A stretch of DNA of 54,697 nucleotides from Bacteroidales bacterium. GTDB lineage: Bacteria > Bacteroidota > Bacteroidia > Bacteroidales > P3. A model generated the notes under the pieces. That model made no database searches. It was not told the DNA's origin and was given only the letters and a program-made list of their open reading frames with translations. The position numbers and the translations under genes are program-made. The stretch is from contig JAKSMS010000006.1 of assembly GCA_024400415.1 (NCBI GenBank), forward strand, positions 1 through 54,697, in the 5' to 3' direction. Below, in pieces: positions 32,517 to 42,352 of this stretch (position 1 is its first letter; each line of letters opens with the position of its first letter).

Positions 32517-34619
32517 CTATTTGAGGTATTTGTCGAACCAATCGATGAAGTTTCGATGCCAGAGCAGACTGTTCTGAGGCTGAAGCACCCAGTGAGTCTC
32601 GTCTGGGAAGTAGAGATAACGTGCATCGAGGCCGCGCATCTTGGCAGCATTGTAAGCAGCCATACCCTGCGAAGCTACGATACGGAAATCGAACTCGCTG
32701 TGCACCACGCATATTGGAGCATTCCATTTATCGATAAACTTGTGTGGCGACTGGGCATAAGACTTCTGTGCCTTAGCGTTGGATTTATCCCAGAATGGGC
32801 CGCCGAGATCCCAGTTGACAAACCAGAGTTCCTCGGTTTCGCAATACTGCTGTTCGAGGTTGAACATGCCGTTGTGGGCTAAGAATGCCTTGAAGCGGTT
32901 GTTCTCGTTGTGGCCAGCCAGCCAATAGATGCTGAATGCGCCAAAGGAGGCACCGCAAGCACCGATACGGTTTTGGTCGATAGCTGCAATTTCCTTAGCG
33001 CATACGTCTGTTGCAGTCATATAGTCCTTCATGCAGAGTCCGCCGTAATCACCGCTAATCTCCTCACACCAAGCGGTTCCGAAACCGGGACAGCCGCGAC
33101 GGTTAGGAGCTATCACGAAATAGCCGGCACCAGACATAACTTGGAAATTCCAGCGAGTGCTCCAGAACTGGCTAACCATAGACTGGGGACCACCTTCGCA
33201 GAAAAGCAGTGCAGGATAAGTCTTTGTGGAATCATAGTCGTAAGGATAGATTACCCAAGTGAGCATCTCCTTATTGTCAACAGTCTTAATCCACTTCTCC
33301 TCAACCTTGCCCATACGGATCTGCGAGAGAAGGTCGTCATTGATGGTGGTGAGTTTGGTTCCTTCCTGGAGAGAATCCTTGGCAGAATATTTGAACACCT
33401 CTGCAGGATAGCTGATCGAAACCTGTGAAGCATAGATATCGTTGCCCTTCATCTGGAAACCATGGATATCGTGGTAGCCATGAGACACCTGGCGGATAGC
33501 CTTGGTGGCAGCATCAAAAGCAAAGATTTCCTGCATACCGCGATACATCACAACTGCAAGGATCTCCTTATCGTCGTCAGACCAATTGATGCCCGAAACA
33601 CCATAATCGAAATTAGAAGTGTAGTCGATACGGGCACCGTTGGTGAGATTGAGCACCATAAGGCGAAGCTTGTCGGACTCGTAGCCATCGTGTTCCATGC
33701 TCTCCCAAGCCAAACGGGTACCGTCGTGGCTGAATACTGGATTCTGGTCGTAGCCCATAGAGAATTCGCTCACGTTCTGAACTTGCTTGGTGGCGATATC
33801 GTAAAGATAGATGTCAGAATTGGTACTCTCGGCATAAGCCTTACCTGTCTTCATACGGCAAGTGAAAGCAATCATCTTGCTATCGGGAGAATAATTGAAT
33901 TGCTCAACGCCGCCCCAAGGACGCATTGGGCACTCGTATGGATTATCTGCTCCAATGATATCGATGGACGATTCCATATCAACGACACCATTAGCAACCT
34001 GGGCCAGATAGATTTTTGGATATTCGTCTACCCAGTTATCCCAATGGCGATACATAAGATCCTCATTAATGCGGCCGGTAGTTTTTGAGAGGCCGTCGTA
34101 GAGCTTGTCGAGATTTTCAGGACGCTGTACAGGAACAGTTGCCACATAGATGATAGACTGTCCGTTGGGGGCCAGTTTGAAGCCTTCGAAACCGCCCTCG
34201 CGCTCTGCCATAACGTTTTCAGCACAAGTATTCACATTCATCGAAATAATCTGAGTACCGCGACAGAACATAATGGTGGAATCATTCATCCAGAATGGGT
34301 TAAATTCTGAACCCTCAGTCCTGGTGAGGCGGATTTCTTCGCCTTGTCCATCAGTATTGCGCAAATAGAGTTCTGCGTTACCTCGATTTTCCTCAATAGA
34401 CACATACTTAACGGTGTAAGCGATGCGGCTGCCATCGGGAGAAAGAGCAGTTTCGCCCATCTGGCCTAGCGACCACATGAGTTCGGGTGTGAACCGACCG
34501 TTTTCAACCGTCACCTCTGGCTTTCCGATCACGTCAGCCTCAGCCACAGGGGCTTCTTTGGGACTGCAGGCGGCCAATAAAGTAAGGCCAGCTGCTAAAA
34601 ATAGTAAGGTTTTCTTCAT
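32517..34619 (-). CDS. S9 family prolyl-oligopeptidase-type peptidase (DPP5-like lipoprotein)
   Basis: A 700-residue exported peptidase. The ATG at 34619 gives a lipoprotein signal (MKKTLLFLAAGLTLLAACS); a longer frame upstream has no export signal. Residues about 40-440 form a beta-propeller with WD40-like blades (ALSPDGSRIAYT, NYSPDSKMIAFT, VFSHDGTRLAWE). The C-terminal alpha/beta-hydrolase domain has the nucleophile in GACGASFGAF, the Asp in SEFDFRI, and the His in FPDETHWVLQPQNS. That ending matches dipeptidyl peptidase 5 of Bacteroidota, which releases dipeptides from peptides in the periplasm. It follows the SpoU methyltransferase gene by 20 bp. Confidence 0.92.
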   Translation of the reverse strand: MKKTLLFLAAGLTLLAACSPKEAPVAEADVIGKPEVTVENGRFTPELMWSLGQMGETALSPDGSRIAYTVKYVSIEENRGNAELYLRNTDGQGEEIRLTRTEGSEFNPFWMNDSTIMFCRGTQIISMNVNTCAENVMAEREGGFEGFKLAPNGQSIIYVATVPVQRPENLDKLYDGLSKTTGRINEDLMYRHWDNWVDEYPKIYLAQVANGVVDMESSIDIIGADNPYECPMRPWGGVEQFNYSPDSKMIAFTCRMKTGKAYAESTNSDIYLYDIATKQVQNVSEFSMGYDQNPVFSHDGTRLAWESMEHDGYESDKLRLMVLNLTNGARIDYTSNFDYGVSGINWSDDDKEILAVVMYRGMQEIFAFDAATKAIRQVSHGYHDIHGFQMKGNDIYASQVSISYPAEVFKYSAKDSLQEGTKLTTINDDLLSQIRMGKVEEKWIKTVDNKEMLTWVIYPYDYDSTKTYPALLFCEGGPQSMVSQFWSTRWNFQVMSGAGYFVIAPNRRGCPGFGTAWCEEISGDYGGLCMKDYMTATDVCAKEIAAIDQNRIGACGASFGAFSIYWLAGHNENNRFKAFLAHNGMFNLEQQYCETEELWFVNWDLGGPFWDKSNAKAQKSYAQSPHKFIDKWNAPICVVHSEFDFRIVASQGMAAYNAAKMRGLDARYLYFPDETHWVLQPQNSLLWHRNFIDWFDKYLK

Positions 34620-34639
34620 ATTATTAATATTTAATCTTA

Positions 34640-35170
34640 TTAACAGGATAATTTGCGCCACATTTCCCAAATGGTGATGCCGGCAGCAATTGAAATATTC
34701 AGCGAATGCTTGGTACCAAACTGCGGTATTTCCACACACCCGTCACATAACGGGATAACCTCTTCATCAACGCCCTCCACCTCGTTACCAAAAACGATTG
34801 CTGTAGGAGTGCCTGGCTCAAGGTTTAGCTGGTCGAGCATCACACTTTCGTCCACCTGCTCTACAGCCAAAACATGGTAACCTCTACTTTTGAGTAGGCT
34901 GATACATTCTGACGTGGTTTCAAAGTAGGTCCAATCCACTGAATCTTCGGCGCCAAGAGCCGTTTTGTGAATATCGCGGTGTGGCGGAGTGCTGCAAATG
35001 CCGCAAAGGCAGATATGCTCTACTCTAAAAGCATCGGCTGTGCGGAACACGGAACCAATATTATTCTGACTGCGAACATTGTCGAGCACAATAGTGAGCG
35101 GCAATTTCTGAGCTGCCTTGAATTCTACAACCGAGATACGATTGAGATCGTCCATAGAGAGTTTTTTCAT
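34640..35170 (-). CDS. SpoU/TrmH family RNA 2'-O-methyltransferase
   Basis: A 176-residue SPOUT-class enzyme. Motif 1 [13 protein letters not shown], motif 2 [12 protein letters not shown] and motif 3 [18 protein letters not shown], which form the knotted SAM site, are all present. The short length without an N-terminal domain is close to TrmH/TrmL-like tRNA or rRNA methylases; the target base is not predictable. Its ATG overlaps the sufB stop by 4 bp, indicating translational coupling. Confidence 0.93.
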   Translation of the reverse strand: MKKLSMDDLNRISVVEFKAAQKLPLTIVLDNVRSQNNIGSVFRTADAFRVEHICLCGICSTPPHRDIHKTALGAEDSVDWTYFETTSECISLLKSRGYHVLAVEQVDESVMLDQLNLEPGTPTAIVFGNEVEGVDEEVIPLCDGCVEIPQFGTKHSLNISIAAGITIWEMWRKLSC

Positions 35171-36615
35171 CCTACGCTGCCCTCCAAACTAATATTAAGC
35201 AGCTTCTGAGCTTCAACAGCGAACTCCATCGGAAGCTTTTTGAGAACGTCCTTGGCATAGCCGTTTACGATAAGGCCCACGGCACTTTCTGGACTGATAC
35301 CTCTCTGCTGACAGTAGAAAAGCTGGTCTTCGGATATCTTGGAGGTGGTAGCCTCATGCTCTAGAACGGCTGTTGAATTATTGGCCTTAATATAGGGCCA
35401 GGTATGCGCACCGCATTGGTCGCCCAACAGCAATGAGTCGCACTGCGAGAAATTACGCGCATTCTCAGCACCGCCGTTGATCTGAACCAATCCTCGATAG
35501 GAATTATGGCTATGTCCAGCACTAATTCCTTTTGAGATTATGGTGCTGCGGGTATTGCGGCCGATATGAATCATCTTGGTGCCGGTATCGGCCTGCTGGT
35601 AGTTGTTGGTAACCGCAACAGAATAGAATTCTGCTGAAGAATCATCGCCCTGAAGTATGCAGCTTGGATATTTCCAAGTTACGGCAGAACCTGTTTCAAC
35701 CTGAGTCCAAGAAATCTTGCTGGATGATCCCTTACAGATTCCTCGCTTGGTCACGAAATTATAAATGCCGCCTTTGCCCTCTTTGTCGCCGGGATACCAA
35801 TTCTGTACAGTGGAATACTTCACCTCGGCATCCTTCATGGCCACAATTTCCACAATAGCAGCATGCAGCTGGTTCTCATCGCGCTGAGGGGCTGTGCATC
35901 CCTCCATATAGCTCACATAGGCGCCCTCATCGGCCACGATGAGCGTACGCTCGAACTGGCCCGTCTTGGCAGCATTGATTCGAAAATAGCTTGACAGCTC
36001 AATAGGGCAGCGCACGCCCTTGGGGATATAGCAGAACGAGCCATCGGAGAAGACGGCACTGTTCAGCGCTGCGAAGAAATTGTCTGATGCCGGCACCACG
36101 GAACCCATATACTGACGAACCAAGTCAGGATACTTCTGCACGGCCTCGCTTATGGGGCAGAACAGGATTCCTTTTTCCTCAAGTGCTTTGGAGGCGGTAG
36201 TCTTTACGGACACCGAATCCATGATAGCATCATAAGCCACTCCCGTGAGCTGCTTCTGCTCATTCAACGAGATGCCCAATTTATTGAAGGTGTCAAGTAG
36301 TTCAGGATCGACTTCGTCAAGCGACTTCTTCGATTCCTGCTTCTTGGGCGCTGCATAATAGCTCAAGTCTTGATAGTCAACCTTCTCATACTCTAAATGG
36401 GCCCAATCAGGCTCTTCCATCTGCTGCCAACGACGATAGGCATTGAGGCGAAATTCGAGCAGCCACTCAGGTTCATTCTTCTTGTGGGATATCAGCCGAA
36501 TAACATCCTCATTCAATCCCTTGGGGATGATCTCTGTATCGATATTGGTAACGAAGCCCCATTTATACTCTTCATTGGTGACTTCTTTGATGATTTCGTT
36601 GCTGTTTTCAGACAT
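35167..36615 (-). CDS. sufB: Fe-S cluster assembly protein SufB, without adjacent sufC/sufD
   Basis: Scaffold protein of the SUF system for iron-sulfur cluster assembly. It has 482 residues, full length. Recognisable stretches are the N-terminal [37 protein letters not shown], and the core beta-helix region with [11 protein letters not shown] and [18 protein letters not shown], ending with [15 protein letters not shown]. SufB normally acts in a SufBC2D complex and in most Bacteroidota is followed by sufC and sufD. Here the next genes are a SpoU methylase and a peptidase, and no other suf gene is in the window. Confidence 0.96.
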   Translation of the reverse strand: MSENSNEIIKEVTNEEYKWGFVTNIDTEIIPKGLNEDVIRLISHKKNEPEWLLEFRLNAYRRWQQMEEPDWAHLEYEKVDYQDLSYYAAPKKQESKKSLDEVDPELLDTFNKLGISLNEQKQLTGVAYDAIMDSVSVKTTASKALEEKGILFCPISEAVQKYPDLVRQYMGSVVPASDNFFAALNSAVFSDGSFCYIPKGVRCPIELSSYFRINAAKTGQFERTLIVADEGAYVSYMEGCTAPQRDENQLHAAIVEIVAMKDAEVKYSTVQNWYPGDKEGKGGIYNFVTKRGICKGSSSKISWTQVETGSAVTWKYPSCILQGDDSSAEFYSVAVTNNYQQADTGTKMIHIGRNTRSTIISKGISAGHSHNSYRGLVQINGGAENARNFSQCDSLLLGDQCGAHTWPYIKANNSTAVLEHEATTSKISEDQLFYCQQRGISPESAVGLIVNGYAKDVLKKLPMEFAVEAQKLLNISLEGSVG

Positions 36616-36667
36616 GTGAGGAAGTATGTGTTTATTGTATGGAGTTTTGAGTTCTTGTAGACTTTTA

Positions 36668-36817
36668 TTAGAATCCGCGCTGCACTATAACAACTGCAAG
36701 AAAAGCCAGTATGATGATTAGCACGGTAATGAGGTCCTTTCTCGAAGGCGGACGTCCTGGAGGGTCCTGATCTGGCGTTCTGAAGGGATCCTCTTGCGGT
36801 ATCTGCTGATCTGACAT
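36668..36817 (-). CDS. Small single-pass membrane protein
   Basis: A 49-residue peptide: a Pro/Asp/Gln-rich N-terminal half ([12 protein letters not shown]...), a short basic stretch, and one hydrophobic helix of about 18 residues close to the C-terminus (tail-anchor-like, ending VQRGF). The ATG at 36817 lies 1 bp beyond the stop of the metallo-hydrolase gene, consistent with co-translation. Function unknown. The call rests on spacing and composition only. Confidence 0.55.
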   Translation of the reverse strand: MSDQQIPQEDPFRTPDQDPPGRPPSRKDLITVLIIILAFLAVVIVQRGF

Positions 36818-36818
36818 C

Positions 36819-37646
36819 TTAGCGCAATTCTTCGTGGAAACGGATATCGGTACCAAAGTTCTTCTTTACGCGAATTATTGCCTTATCCATCTTGGTGTCT
36901 CCCATGTGGTAAGGAATCACAACATGCGGCTTCAGCACCTTTACTGCCGATTCGAACTGTTCTGGAGTCATAGTGTAAGGCTGGTTCACTGGAAGGAGTG
37001 CCACCTCAATCTGAAACTCTTTGGCAAAATCTGCCATTTCTGGTATTGGTTCAGTATCGCCGGCAATATAGAGCGTCCACTTTTTGCCTATAGTCAGCAT
37101 ATAGCCGTTGCCCTTGCCCTTTGGATGAAACTGTTCGCGGCCCTTGGTGGTATTATAGGCAGGAACGGCCTTCACGAAGATTGGGACAGAGCTGTTGCCA
37201 TATTTATAGACCTTGTCGTTGAGCAGATATTCAGCATTCTGAGTCACCTTTGCCTGATCAACCATTCCTCTGCAGGAAAAAGGAGCAATAATCATAGTAC
37301 GGTCTGTAGCATGCTGTTCCAATGCCTTCTTGTCGATATGGTCAGGATGATCGTGAGTGTAAAGCACCAAATCGGCTTCGGGGAGCACCGAATAATCAAT
37401 ATCGGTTTCTCCCATACGGCTTACCGGATCCACATACACCCAAGTGGTTTCTTGACCATCCCTAATGGCGATCACAAGGCTGGCATGGGCCAGATAATAA
37501 AGGTCTACTTTATAGCCTTCTGCATCAAAGCTATCGGAAGGCAGGGTAATAGGTTTCGGAGCCTTGGCATTCACTGCCATGTTCATTTGCGCAAAACCCA
37601 TAAAGGCAATGCCAATGAATGAAAGTACAAATATTATCTTTTTCAT
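36819..37646 (-). CDS. Exported metallo-beta-lactamase-fold hydrolase (UlaG-like)
   Basis: A 275-residue protein with a signal peptide (about 1-20). The MBL-fold metal motif is THDHPDHID (H98, H100, D102, H103), with further ligands near AGDTEP and in PYHMGD. The pattern resembles UlaG-like MBL-fold proteins of unknown substrate. The start overlaps the tcdA stop by 4 bp. It is predicted to be periplasmic. Confidence 0.88.
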   Translation of the reverse strand: MKKIIFVLSFIGIAFMGFAQMNMAVNAKAPKPITLPSDSFDAEGYKVDLYYLAHASLVIAIRDGQETTWVYVDPVSRMGETDIDYSVLPEADLVLYTHDHPDHIDKKALEQHATDRTMIIAPFSCRGMVDQAKVTQNAEYLLNDKVYKYGNSSVPIFVKAVPAYNTTKGREQFHPKGKGNGYMLTIGKKWTLYIAGDTEPIPEMADFAKEFQIEVALLPVNQPYTMTPEQFESAVKVLKPHVVIPYHMGDTKMDKAIIRVKKNFGTDIRFHEELR

Positions 37647-38380
37647 GATTTCTGATTTTTGGTTTTCGAATATATATCGTTGATGATAAGCCCTGAAAGG
37701 GTCATGCCGAAAATACCGGTGATATGGACCAGCGATCCATTGATAGGATGCCCATCGGCATTATAGAGAGGTTCGCCCCGGTTTTCTTCCACGTTGGGGT
37801 CGTAGACGCACTGGAACTTACGTGATGGAAACTGCTTCAGATGCTTGAATCGACGACGCAGCGTAGCGGCAAGCGGACAGCCTTGCACCTTCCAGAATTC
37901 TGCCACGCTAACCCCTGTTGGGTTCACCTTGAGGGCCGCGCCCATGGATGAGAAGAACACTGCCTGCGTATCGCAAGCACGCAGGATTAATGACACCTTA
38001 TCCTTTAGGCTATCAACGGCATCAACGATGTAGTCATAACTATCCAGATGAAAGTCCTGATAGACTTCGTCGCTATAACGGCCTCGAACTGCCTCAATAT
38101 CTGCCTGAGGATTGATCTGAAGAAGCCTTTCTTTCAGCACTTCCACCTTAGGCATGCCGACAGTAAGCGTAGTTGCCATAATCTGACGGTTGATATTGGT
38201 GACGTCCACCACATCGGAATCCACAATAGTGAGATGCTGGATTCCCGTCCGAACTAGCGATTCGGCGCACCAGCTGCCCACTCCGCCTACACCCACAACC
38301 AATACCCGGCATTGTGCCATGCGCTGCATGACATCCTCTCCGAGGAGCAGATTCGAACGGCAGTGGATTGTGTTCTGCAT
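37643..38380 (-). CDS. tcdA: tRNA threonylcarbamoyladenosine dehydratase (E1-like, TcdA/CsdL)
   Basis: A 245-residue ThiF/MoeB-type E1-like enzyme that cyclises t6A to ct6A at position 37 of ANN-decoding tRNAs. The ATP-binding loop is VVGVGGVGSWCAESLVRTG, followed by the Asp of IVDSDVVDVTNINRQ and the catalytic-region cysteine in FWKVQGCPL. It lacks the CX2C zinc pairs of ThiF/MoeB, in line with TcdA. It is 16 bp after the T9SS cargo gene. Confidence 0.92.
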   Translation of the reverse strand: MQNTIHCRSNLLLGEDVMQRMAQCRVLVVGVGGVGSWCAESLVRTGIQHLTIVDSDVVDVTNINRQIMATTLTVGMPKVEVLKERLLQINPQADIEAVRGRYSDEVYQDFHLDSYDYIVDAVDSLKDKVSLILRACDTQAVFFSSMGAALKVNPTGVSVAEFWKVQGCPLAATLRRRFKHLKQFPSRKFQCVYDPNVEENRGEPLYNADGHPINGSLVHITGIFGMTLSGLIINDIYSKTKNQKS

Positions 38381-38396
38381 AAATCTTGCTGACCGA

Positions 38397-39344
38397 CTAT
38401 TTTACAATCACTTTCTCAGTGAATCCCATCGAGCCCTTGGCTGAAGCTCTGAGCAGATAAGCGCCCGGCAGAAGGCCCTTAAGGCTGAGGGTGGCGGATT
38501 GAGCATCGGCAGATACCTGGCAGGAAATCACCTTGCGGCCTGCGAGGTCGTAAAGCTCTACCTCATCCACAGCCAAGCCGTCTAGACTTACCGTAACCTG
38601 ATCGGTTGCAGGATTGGGATATACGCTGATGCGGGATTTGATTACAGCATCAATGCCTTGGGTGCCGGCCTGAGTACGGAAGAGCTGCATTGCCAGTTCG
38701 CCCCACTGTCCATCAGCATTCTGTCCGATAGCAAGGGCATAATACTCGGTATTTGGGTTAAGGCTCAGCCAAGTCCAATCGTCCACCTCATACTGAGGGA
38801 ACATGCTCTCCTTTACGATGGCGATAGCGCTGTCGGTACCGATCTCGTCGAAGAAAGCTTTCTCGATCAGCTGGTCATAGAACACGCTGGTCTGATCGTT
38901 AGCGGTGCAGATCACGCGTGCAGAATTATCAGTAATTTCAGACACCTCGATGGTAATCACGCTGACGCCCGAACCGCCTATTGATGCGGTGGCCGTAACA
39001 AGAGAATCCACTACATTTCCAGAAGCGGTATTAGCGAGCACATAGATAATCTGCTCCGTGCCTGCAGCCAACTCAGTCCAGGTATAGGAAGTGTCGCTGG
39101 TAGCATGAATACCCCACATTGGGATGAGGTCTTCAAGCGTGGCGCCCATCATTTGGAACCACATATCTAGAGAGCCCGGCTCGGCTATCATAAAAGAGTA
39201 TTCCGTGCAAGATTCGCCCTTAGCAAAATGTGCGCTAACGGTAGTTGCTGATACTGAATCAACAGAAATAGTTACTGGGCTTTGGGCCTTTGCAGTTCCG
39301 ATGCAAAGAAAAAGTGTCATTACGACTGCGAATAATTTCCTCAT
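38397..39344 (-). CDS. Secreted protein with type A T9SS sorting domain
   Basis: A 315-residue exported protein: a signal peptide (to about residue 20, AKAQ), two fibronectin/Ig-like beta regions (about 22-115 and 125-215), and a C-terminal sorting domain of about 80 residues. The sorting domain has the type A features VYPNPATDQVTV, VELYDLAGRKV and a final GFTEKVIVK. It would be exported by T9SS and attached to A-LPS or released. It has no catalytic motif and may be a binding or structural protein. It is the first gene of a seven-gene leftward run. Confidence 0.9.
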   Translation of the reverse strand: MRKLFAVVMTLFLCIGTAKAQSPVTISVDSVSATTVSAHFAKGESCTEYSFMIAEPGSLDMWFQMMGATLEDLIPMWGIHATSDTSYTWTELAAGTEQIIYVLANTASGNVVDSLVTATASIGGSGVSVITIEVSEITDNSARVICTANDQTSVFYDQLIEKAFFDEIGTDSAIAIVKESMFPQYEVDDWTWLSLNPNTEYYALAIGQNADGQWGELAMQLFRTQAGTQGIDAVIKSRISVYPNPATDQVTVSLDGLAVDEVELYDLAGRKVISCQVSADAQSATLSLKGLLPGAYLLRASAKGSMGFTEKVIVK

Positions 39345-39397
39345 ATTCTTGTAGTTTTAAATGAATAACCGATAATTTGAACCAATTTATTAAAATA

Positions 39398-39427
39398 CAA
39401 AAATACAAAAAAAAAACGATACTGCAA
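39398..39427 (-). promoter_or_regulatory. Promoter of the type A T9SS gene
   Basis: On the minus strand: TTG (39425-39427), 19 bp, TATTTTTG (39398-39405). The predicted leader is about 45 nt. The A/T-rich surroundings make chance matches easier, so confidence is moderate. Confidence 0.55.
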
Positions 39428-39617
39428 AATATATCACCCTAAAATACCTTTTTACAGCAAAACGCTGCGGACAATCCTAATGTTTTTCTCCGATATTTCT
39501 GGCGCTATTCTCCGACTAATCTGGCGGTCAACTCCGATAATAAGGAGCCGAAGAATCCTCGCAGGACATCTGCCATTGAGTCCCAATTATTCCGATCCTG
39601 CCACCCGGCAATCCGGA

Positions 39618-39776
39618 CTATTCTTTCTTCTGCTTGCAGGCATCCTTTAAGGCACAGCCTCCGCAACCCTTGCCACAGCTTTCTCCACAGCTAGCACCCT
39701 TTCTTAGAACCACTCGCAAGGCAGCCACGGCAGACAGCACCACAATCAGCAATATGGCCAAACTAGCAATATTCAT
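39618..39776 (-). CDS. FeoB-associated Cys-rich membrane protein
   Basis: A 52-residue protein not covered by longer frames. It has one N-terminal membrane helix (MNIASLAILLIVVLSAVAAL) followed by a cysteine-rich tail CGESCGKGCGGC with a later C. This is the FeoB-associated Cys-rich family. It starts 19 bp after the feoAB stop on the same strand. It probably assists ferrous iron uptake, by analogy with FeoC-like accessory proteins; that role is inferred. Confidence 0.85.
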   Translation of the reverse strand: MNIASLAILLIVVLSAVAALRVVLRKGASCGESCGKGCGGCALKDACKQKKE

Positions 39777-39795
39777 TACTTTAGAACAGAATATA

Positions 39796-42189
39796 TTACG
39801 CCATGACTAGACTTGCTATCCAATAAGCCGCCAGAGCGCAGATCCAGGCCACCACGCATTGGAACACAACCACAAATATCGCCATCGCCGAGCCTTGCTC
39901 TCTGCGCACCGTTGAGATAGCCGCCACGCAAGGCGTATAGATCAGCGTGAACACCAGCATCGGAACAGCCGTCAACGTAGTCAGCATGCTGCCCACACCT
40001 AGCACCTCGAGAGTAGCCACCACGCTTTCTTTGGCCAAGAATCCGCTCACAAACGCCGTAACCACCTGCCAGTCGCCCAATCCCATCGGACTGAATATAG
40101 GAGCAATAAAGCCGGCAATCACAGCAAGCATGCTTCCTTCGCCACTTTCTACCATATTGAACTTAAAGTCAAAAGTCTGCAGCAGCCAGATCACTATCGT
40201 TGCCACAAAGATAACCGTAAAGGCTCTTTGAAGAAAGTCCTTGGTCTTATCCCACAAAAGATGGCCTACATTCTTGAAGCCTGGCATACGGTAATTAGGC
40301 AGTTCCATCACAAAAGGCGCCGCTTCGCTGCGACGGCCAAGATATTTAGAAACCAAAGCCACTATAATACCTAGAACGATGCCCAATAGATAAAGGGCCA
40401 CAAGCACTACACCGCCATATCCCGGGAAGAACATACTGGTCAAAAAAGCATACACCGGTATCTTGGCCGAACAGCTCATAAATGGGGTCAGCAGCACCGT
40501 CATGCGGCGGTCTCTGGCCGAAGGGAGCGTGCGCGACGCCATAAAGGCCGGAACAGAACAACCGAACCCGATAAGCAGCGGCACGATGCTACGTCCCGTA
40601 AGACCTATCTTCCTCAGGAGCTTGTCGGTAACAAACGCCACTCGCGCCATATAGCCGCTGTCTTCCAAAAGACTGAGGAAAAAGAAAAGTACGATTATGA
40701 TAGGCACAAAACTCACCACGGAACCAACACCGCCAAAAATAGCATCCACCACTAGGCTTTGTACCACAGGTGCAACATTCCAGCGATTCATAGCATTTGA
40801 TGCCAAAGCACCCACCCACTGTATCAACTGATCCAAACCATCTTGCAGCGGAGCGCCAATCACATCCACCGAAAGCCAAATCACCATCGACATCACCACC
40901 ACAAAGATTGGCAGTGCCGACCACCTTCCGGTCAAGAACTGGTCGATTTTTCTGCTACGAAGATACTCTTTGCTTTCTCGCGGCTTTACCACAGTTTGGC
41001 GGCAAAGCTTGCGAATGAAGCCAAACCGCATATCAGCCATAGCTGCCGAACGGTCGAGGCCTCGCTCCTGCTCCATCTGGCTCACGATATGCTCTATCAT
41101 TTCTTTCTCATTCTGATCCAAATTCAGATGATCCAGAATTTCCTGATCGCCTTCCACTATCTTGCTTGCCGCAAATCGCAGAGGGATCCCTGATCGCTCA
41201 GCGTGGTCTTCTATCAGATGCATAATGCTATGCAGGCAACGATGCACAGCTCCGCCATGTTCCTCTGGGTCACAGAAGTCTTGCCTCATCGGCTTCTCTT
41301 GATACCGAGCCACATGTATCGCATGCTCTACCAACTCGTCTATGCCTTCATTCTTAGCAGCCGTTATCGGGACTACCGGTATTCCCAGGATACGCTCCAT
41401 CTCGTTCACTCGCACCGTGCCGCCATTGTTACGCACCTCGTCCATCATATTCAATGCCAGCACCATGGGGGTATCTAGCTCCATCAGCTGCATCGTGAGG
41501 TAAAGGCTTCGCTCTATATTGCCGGCATCGGCCACATTGATAATACCTTTGGGCTTCTGATCAATGATAAACTGCCGCGTAACGATTTCTTCTGCCGTAT
41601 AGGGCGAGAGGGAGTAAACGCCTGGCAAATCAGTAACCAGTGTGTCGTCGTTCCCTCGTATTACGCCATCCTTTCTATCCACAGTCACTCCAGGGAAATT
41701 ACCCACGTGCTGCTTCGAGCCTGTAAGCTGGTTAAAGAGGGTTGTCTTGCCGCAATTCTGCTGGCCGGCCAGGGCAAATGTCAGCAACGTGCCTTCCGCC
41801 AGTTCATGAGTATGATGTTCCCTCCTACACTGGGCAGATCGGTTGAGGTCATTCTCTCCAATACCCGGATGGGCATTGTGGTCATGTAGGGCCGTAATAT
41901 AAGGAATATCTCGCTCTGATGGGTCATCAGGATTGGTATGCCATCCGTCCGCATCATCATCTCCTTCGTACAATTCCACATCTATCAATGCTGCATCGTT
42001 TTTTCGCAATGCCAAAGAATATCCATGCACAAGAAATTCCATCGGGTCACCCATCGGGGCCAGTTTCACCAATTTCACTTTTACCCCTGGAATCATGCCC
42101 ATATCGATAATGTGCTGACGGTTGACGCCTGCCCCATTCACCGAAACCACCTGTGCCGATGCACCAATATTCAAATCCTTCAGAGTCAT
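39796..42189 (-). CDS. feoB: Ferrous iron transporter, FeoA-FeoB fusion
   Basis: A 797-residue fusion. Residues 1-75 are a FeoA (SH3-like) domain. A charged, His-rich linker (about 76-130) follows. The G-domain has GQQNCGKTTLFNQ (G1), GVTVDRK (G2), DLPGVYS (G3) and NMMD (G4). The membrane channel part starts near residue 420 and contains the gate-type segments PLLIGFGCSVPAFMASRT and PFMSCSAKIPVYAF, as in all FeoB proteins. It imports Fe(II) across the inner membrane. Domain fusion is common in Bacteroidota. Confidence 0.96.
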   Translation of the reverse strand: MTLKDLNIGASAQVVSVNGAGVNRQHIIDMGMIPGVKVKLVKLAPMGDPMEFLVHGYSLALRKNDAALIDVELYEGDDDADGWHTNPDDPSERDIPYITALHDHNAHPGIGENDLNRSAQCRREHHTHELAEGTLLTFALAGQQNCGKTTLFNQLTGSKQHVGNFPGVTVDRKDGVIRGNDDTLVTDLPGVYSLSPYTAEEIVTRQFIIDQKPKGIINVADAGNIERSLYLTMQLMELDTPMVLALNMMDEVRNNGGTVRVNEMERILGIPVVPITAAKNEGIDELVEHAIHVARYQEKPMRQDFCDPEEHGGAVHRCLHSIMHLIEDHAERSGIPLRFAASKIVEGDQEILDHLNLDQNEKEMIEHIVSQMEQERGLDRSAAMADMRFGFIRKLCRQTVVKPRESKEYLRSRKIDQFLTGRWSALPIFVVVMSMVIWLSVDVIGAPLQDGLDQLIQWVGALASNAMNRWNVAPVVQSLVVDAIFGGVGSVVSFVPIIIVLFFFLSLLEDSGYMARVAFVTDKLLRKIGLTGRSIVPLLIGFGCSVPAFMASRTLPSARDRRMTVLLTPFMSCSAKIPVYAFLTSMFFPGYGGVVLVALYLLGIVLGIIVALVSKYLGRRSEAAPFVMELPNYRMPGFKNVGHLLWDKTKDFLQRAFTVIFVATIVIWLLQTFDFKFNMVESGEGSMLAVIAGFIAPIFSPMGLGDWQVVTAFVSGFLAKESVVATLEVLGVGSMLTTLTAVPMLVFTLIYTPCVAAISTVRREQGSAMAIFVVVFQCVVAWICALAAYWIASLVMA

Positions 42190-42254
42190 CTCAAGTCCTA
42201 TTTTCCTATATAGTTCAACCTTTTACGAGTAATATTCTTCTCGTATTGATACTG

Positions 42255-42285
42255 CAAAATTACACAAACGCTCTCAATCCCACAA
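42255..42285 (-). promoter_or_regulatory. Promoter of feoAB
   Basis: On the minus strand: TTG (42283-42285), 20 bp, TAATTTTG (42255-42262). It gives a leader of about 60 nt. No clear Fur-like palindrome was recognised around it. Confidence 0.72.
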
Positions 42286-42352
42286 TACCTAATAGTAGTG
42301 ATTTTTCAACTCGCCGACTTGATAAAGGAAAAAAGAAGATGACGATTCTCCC

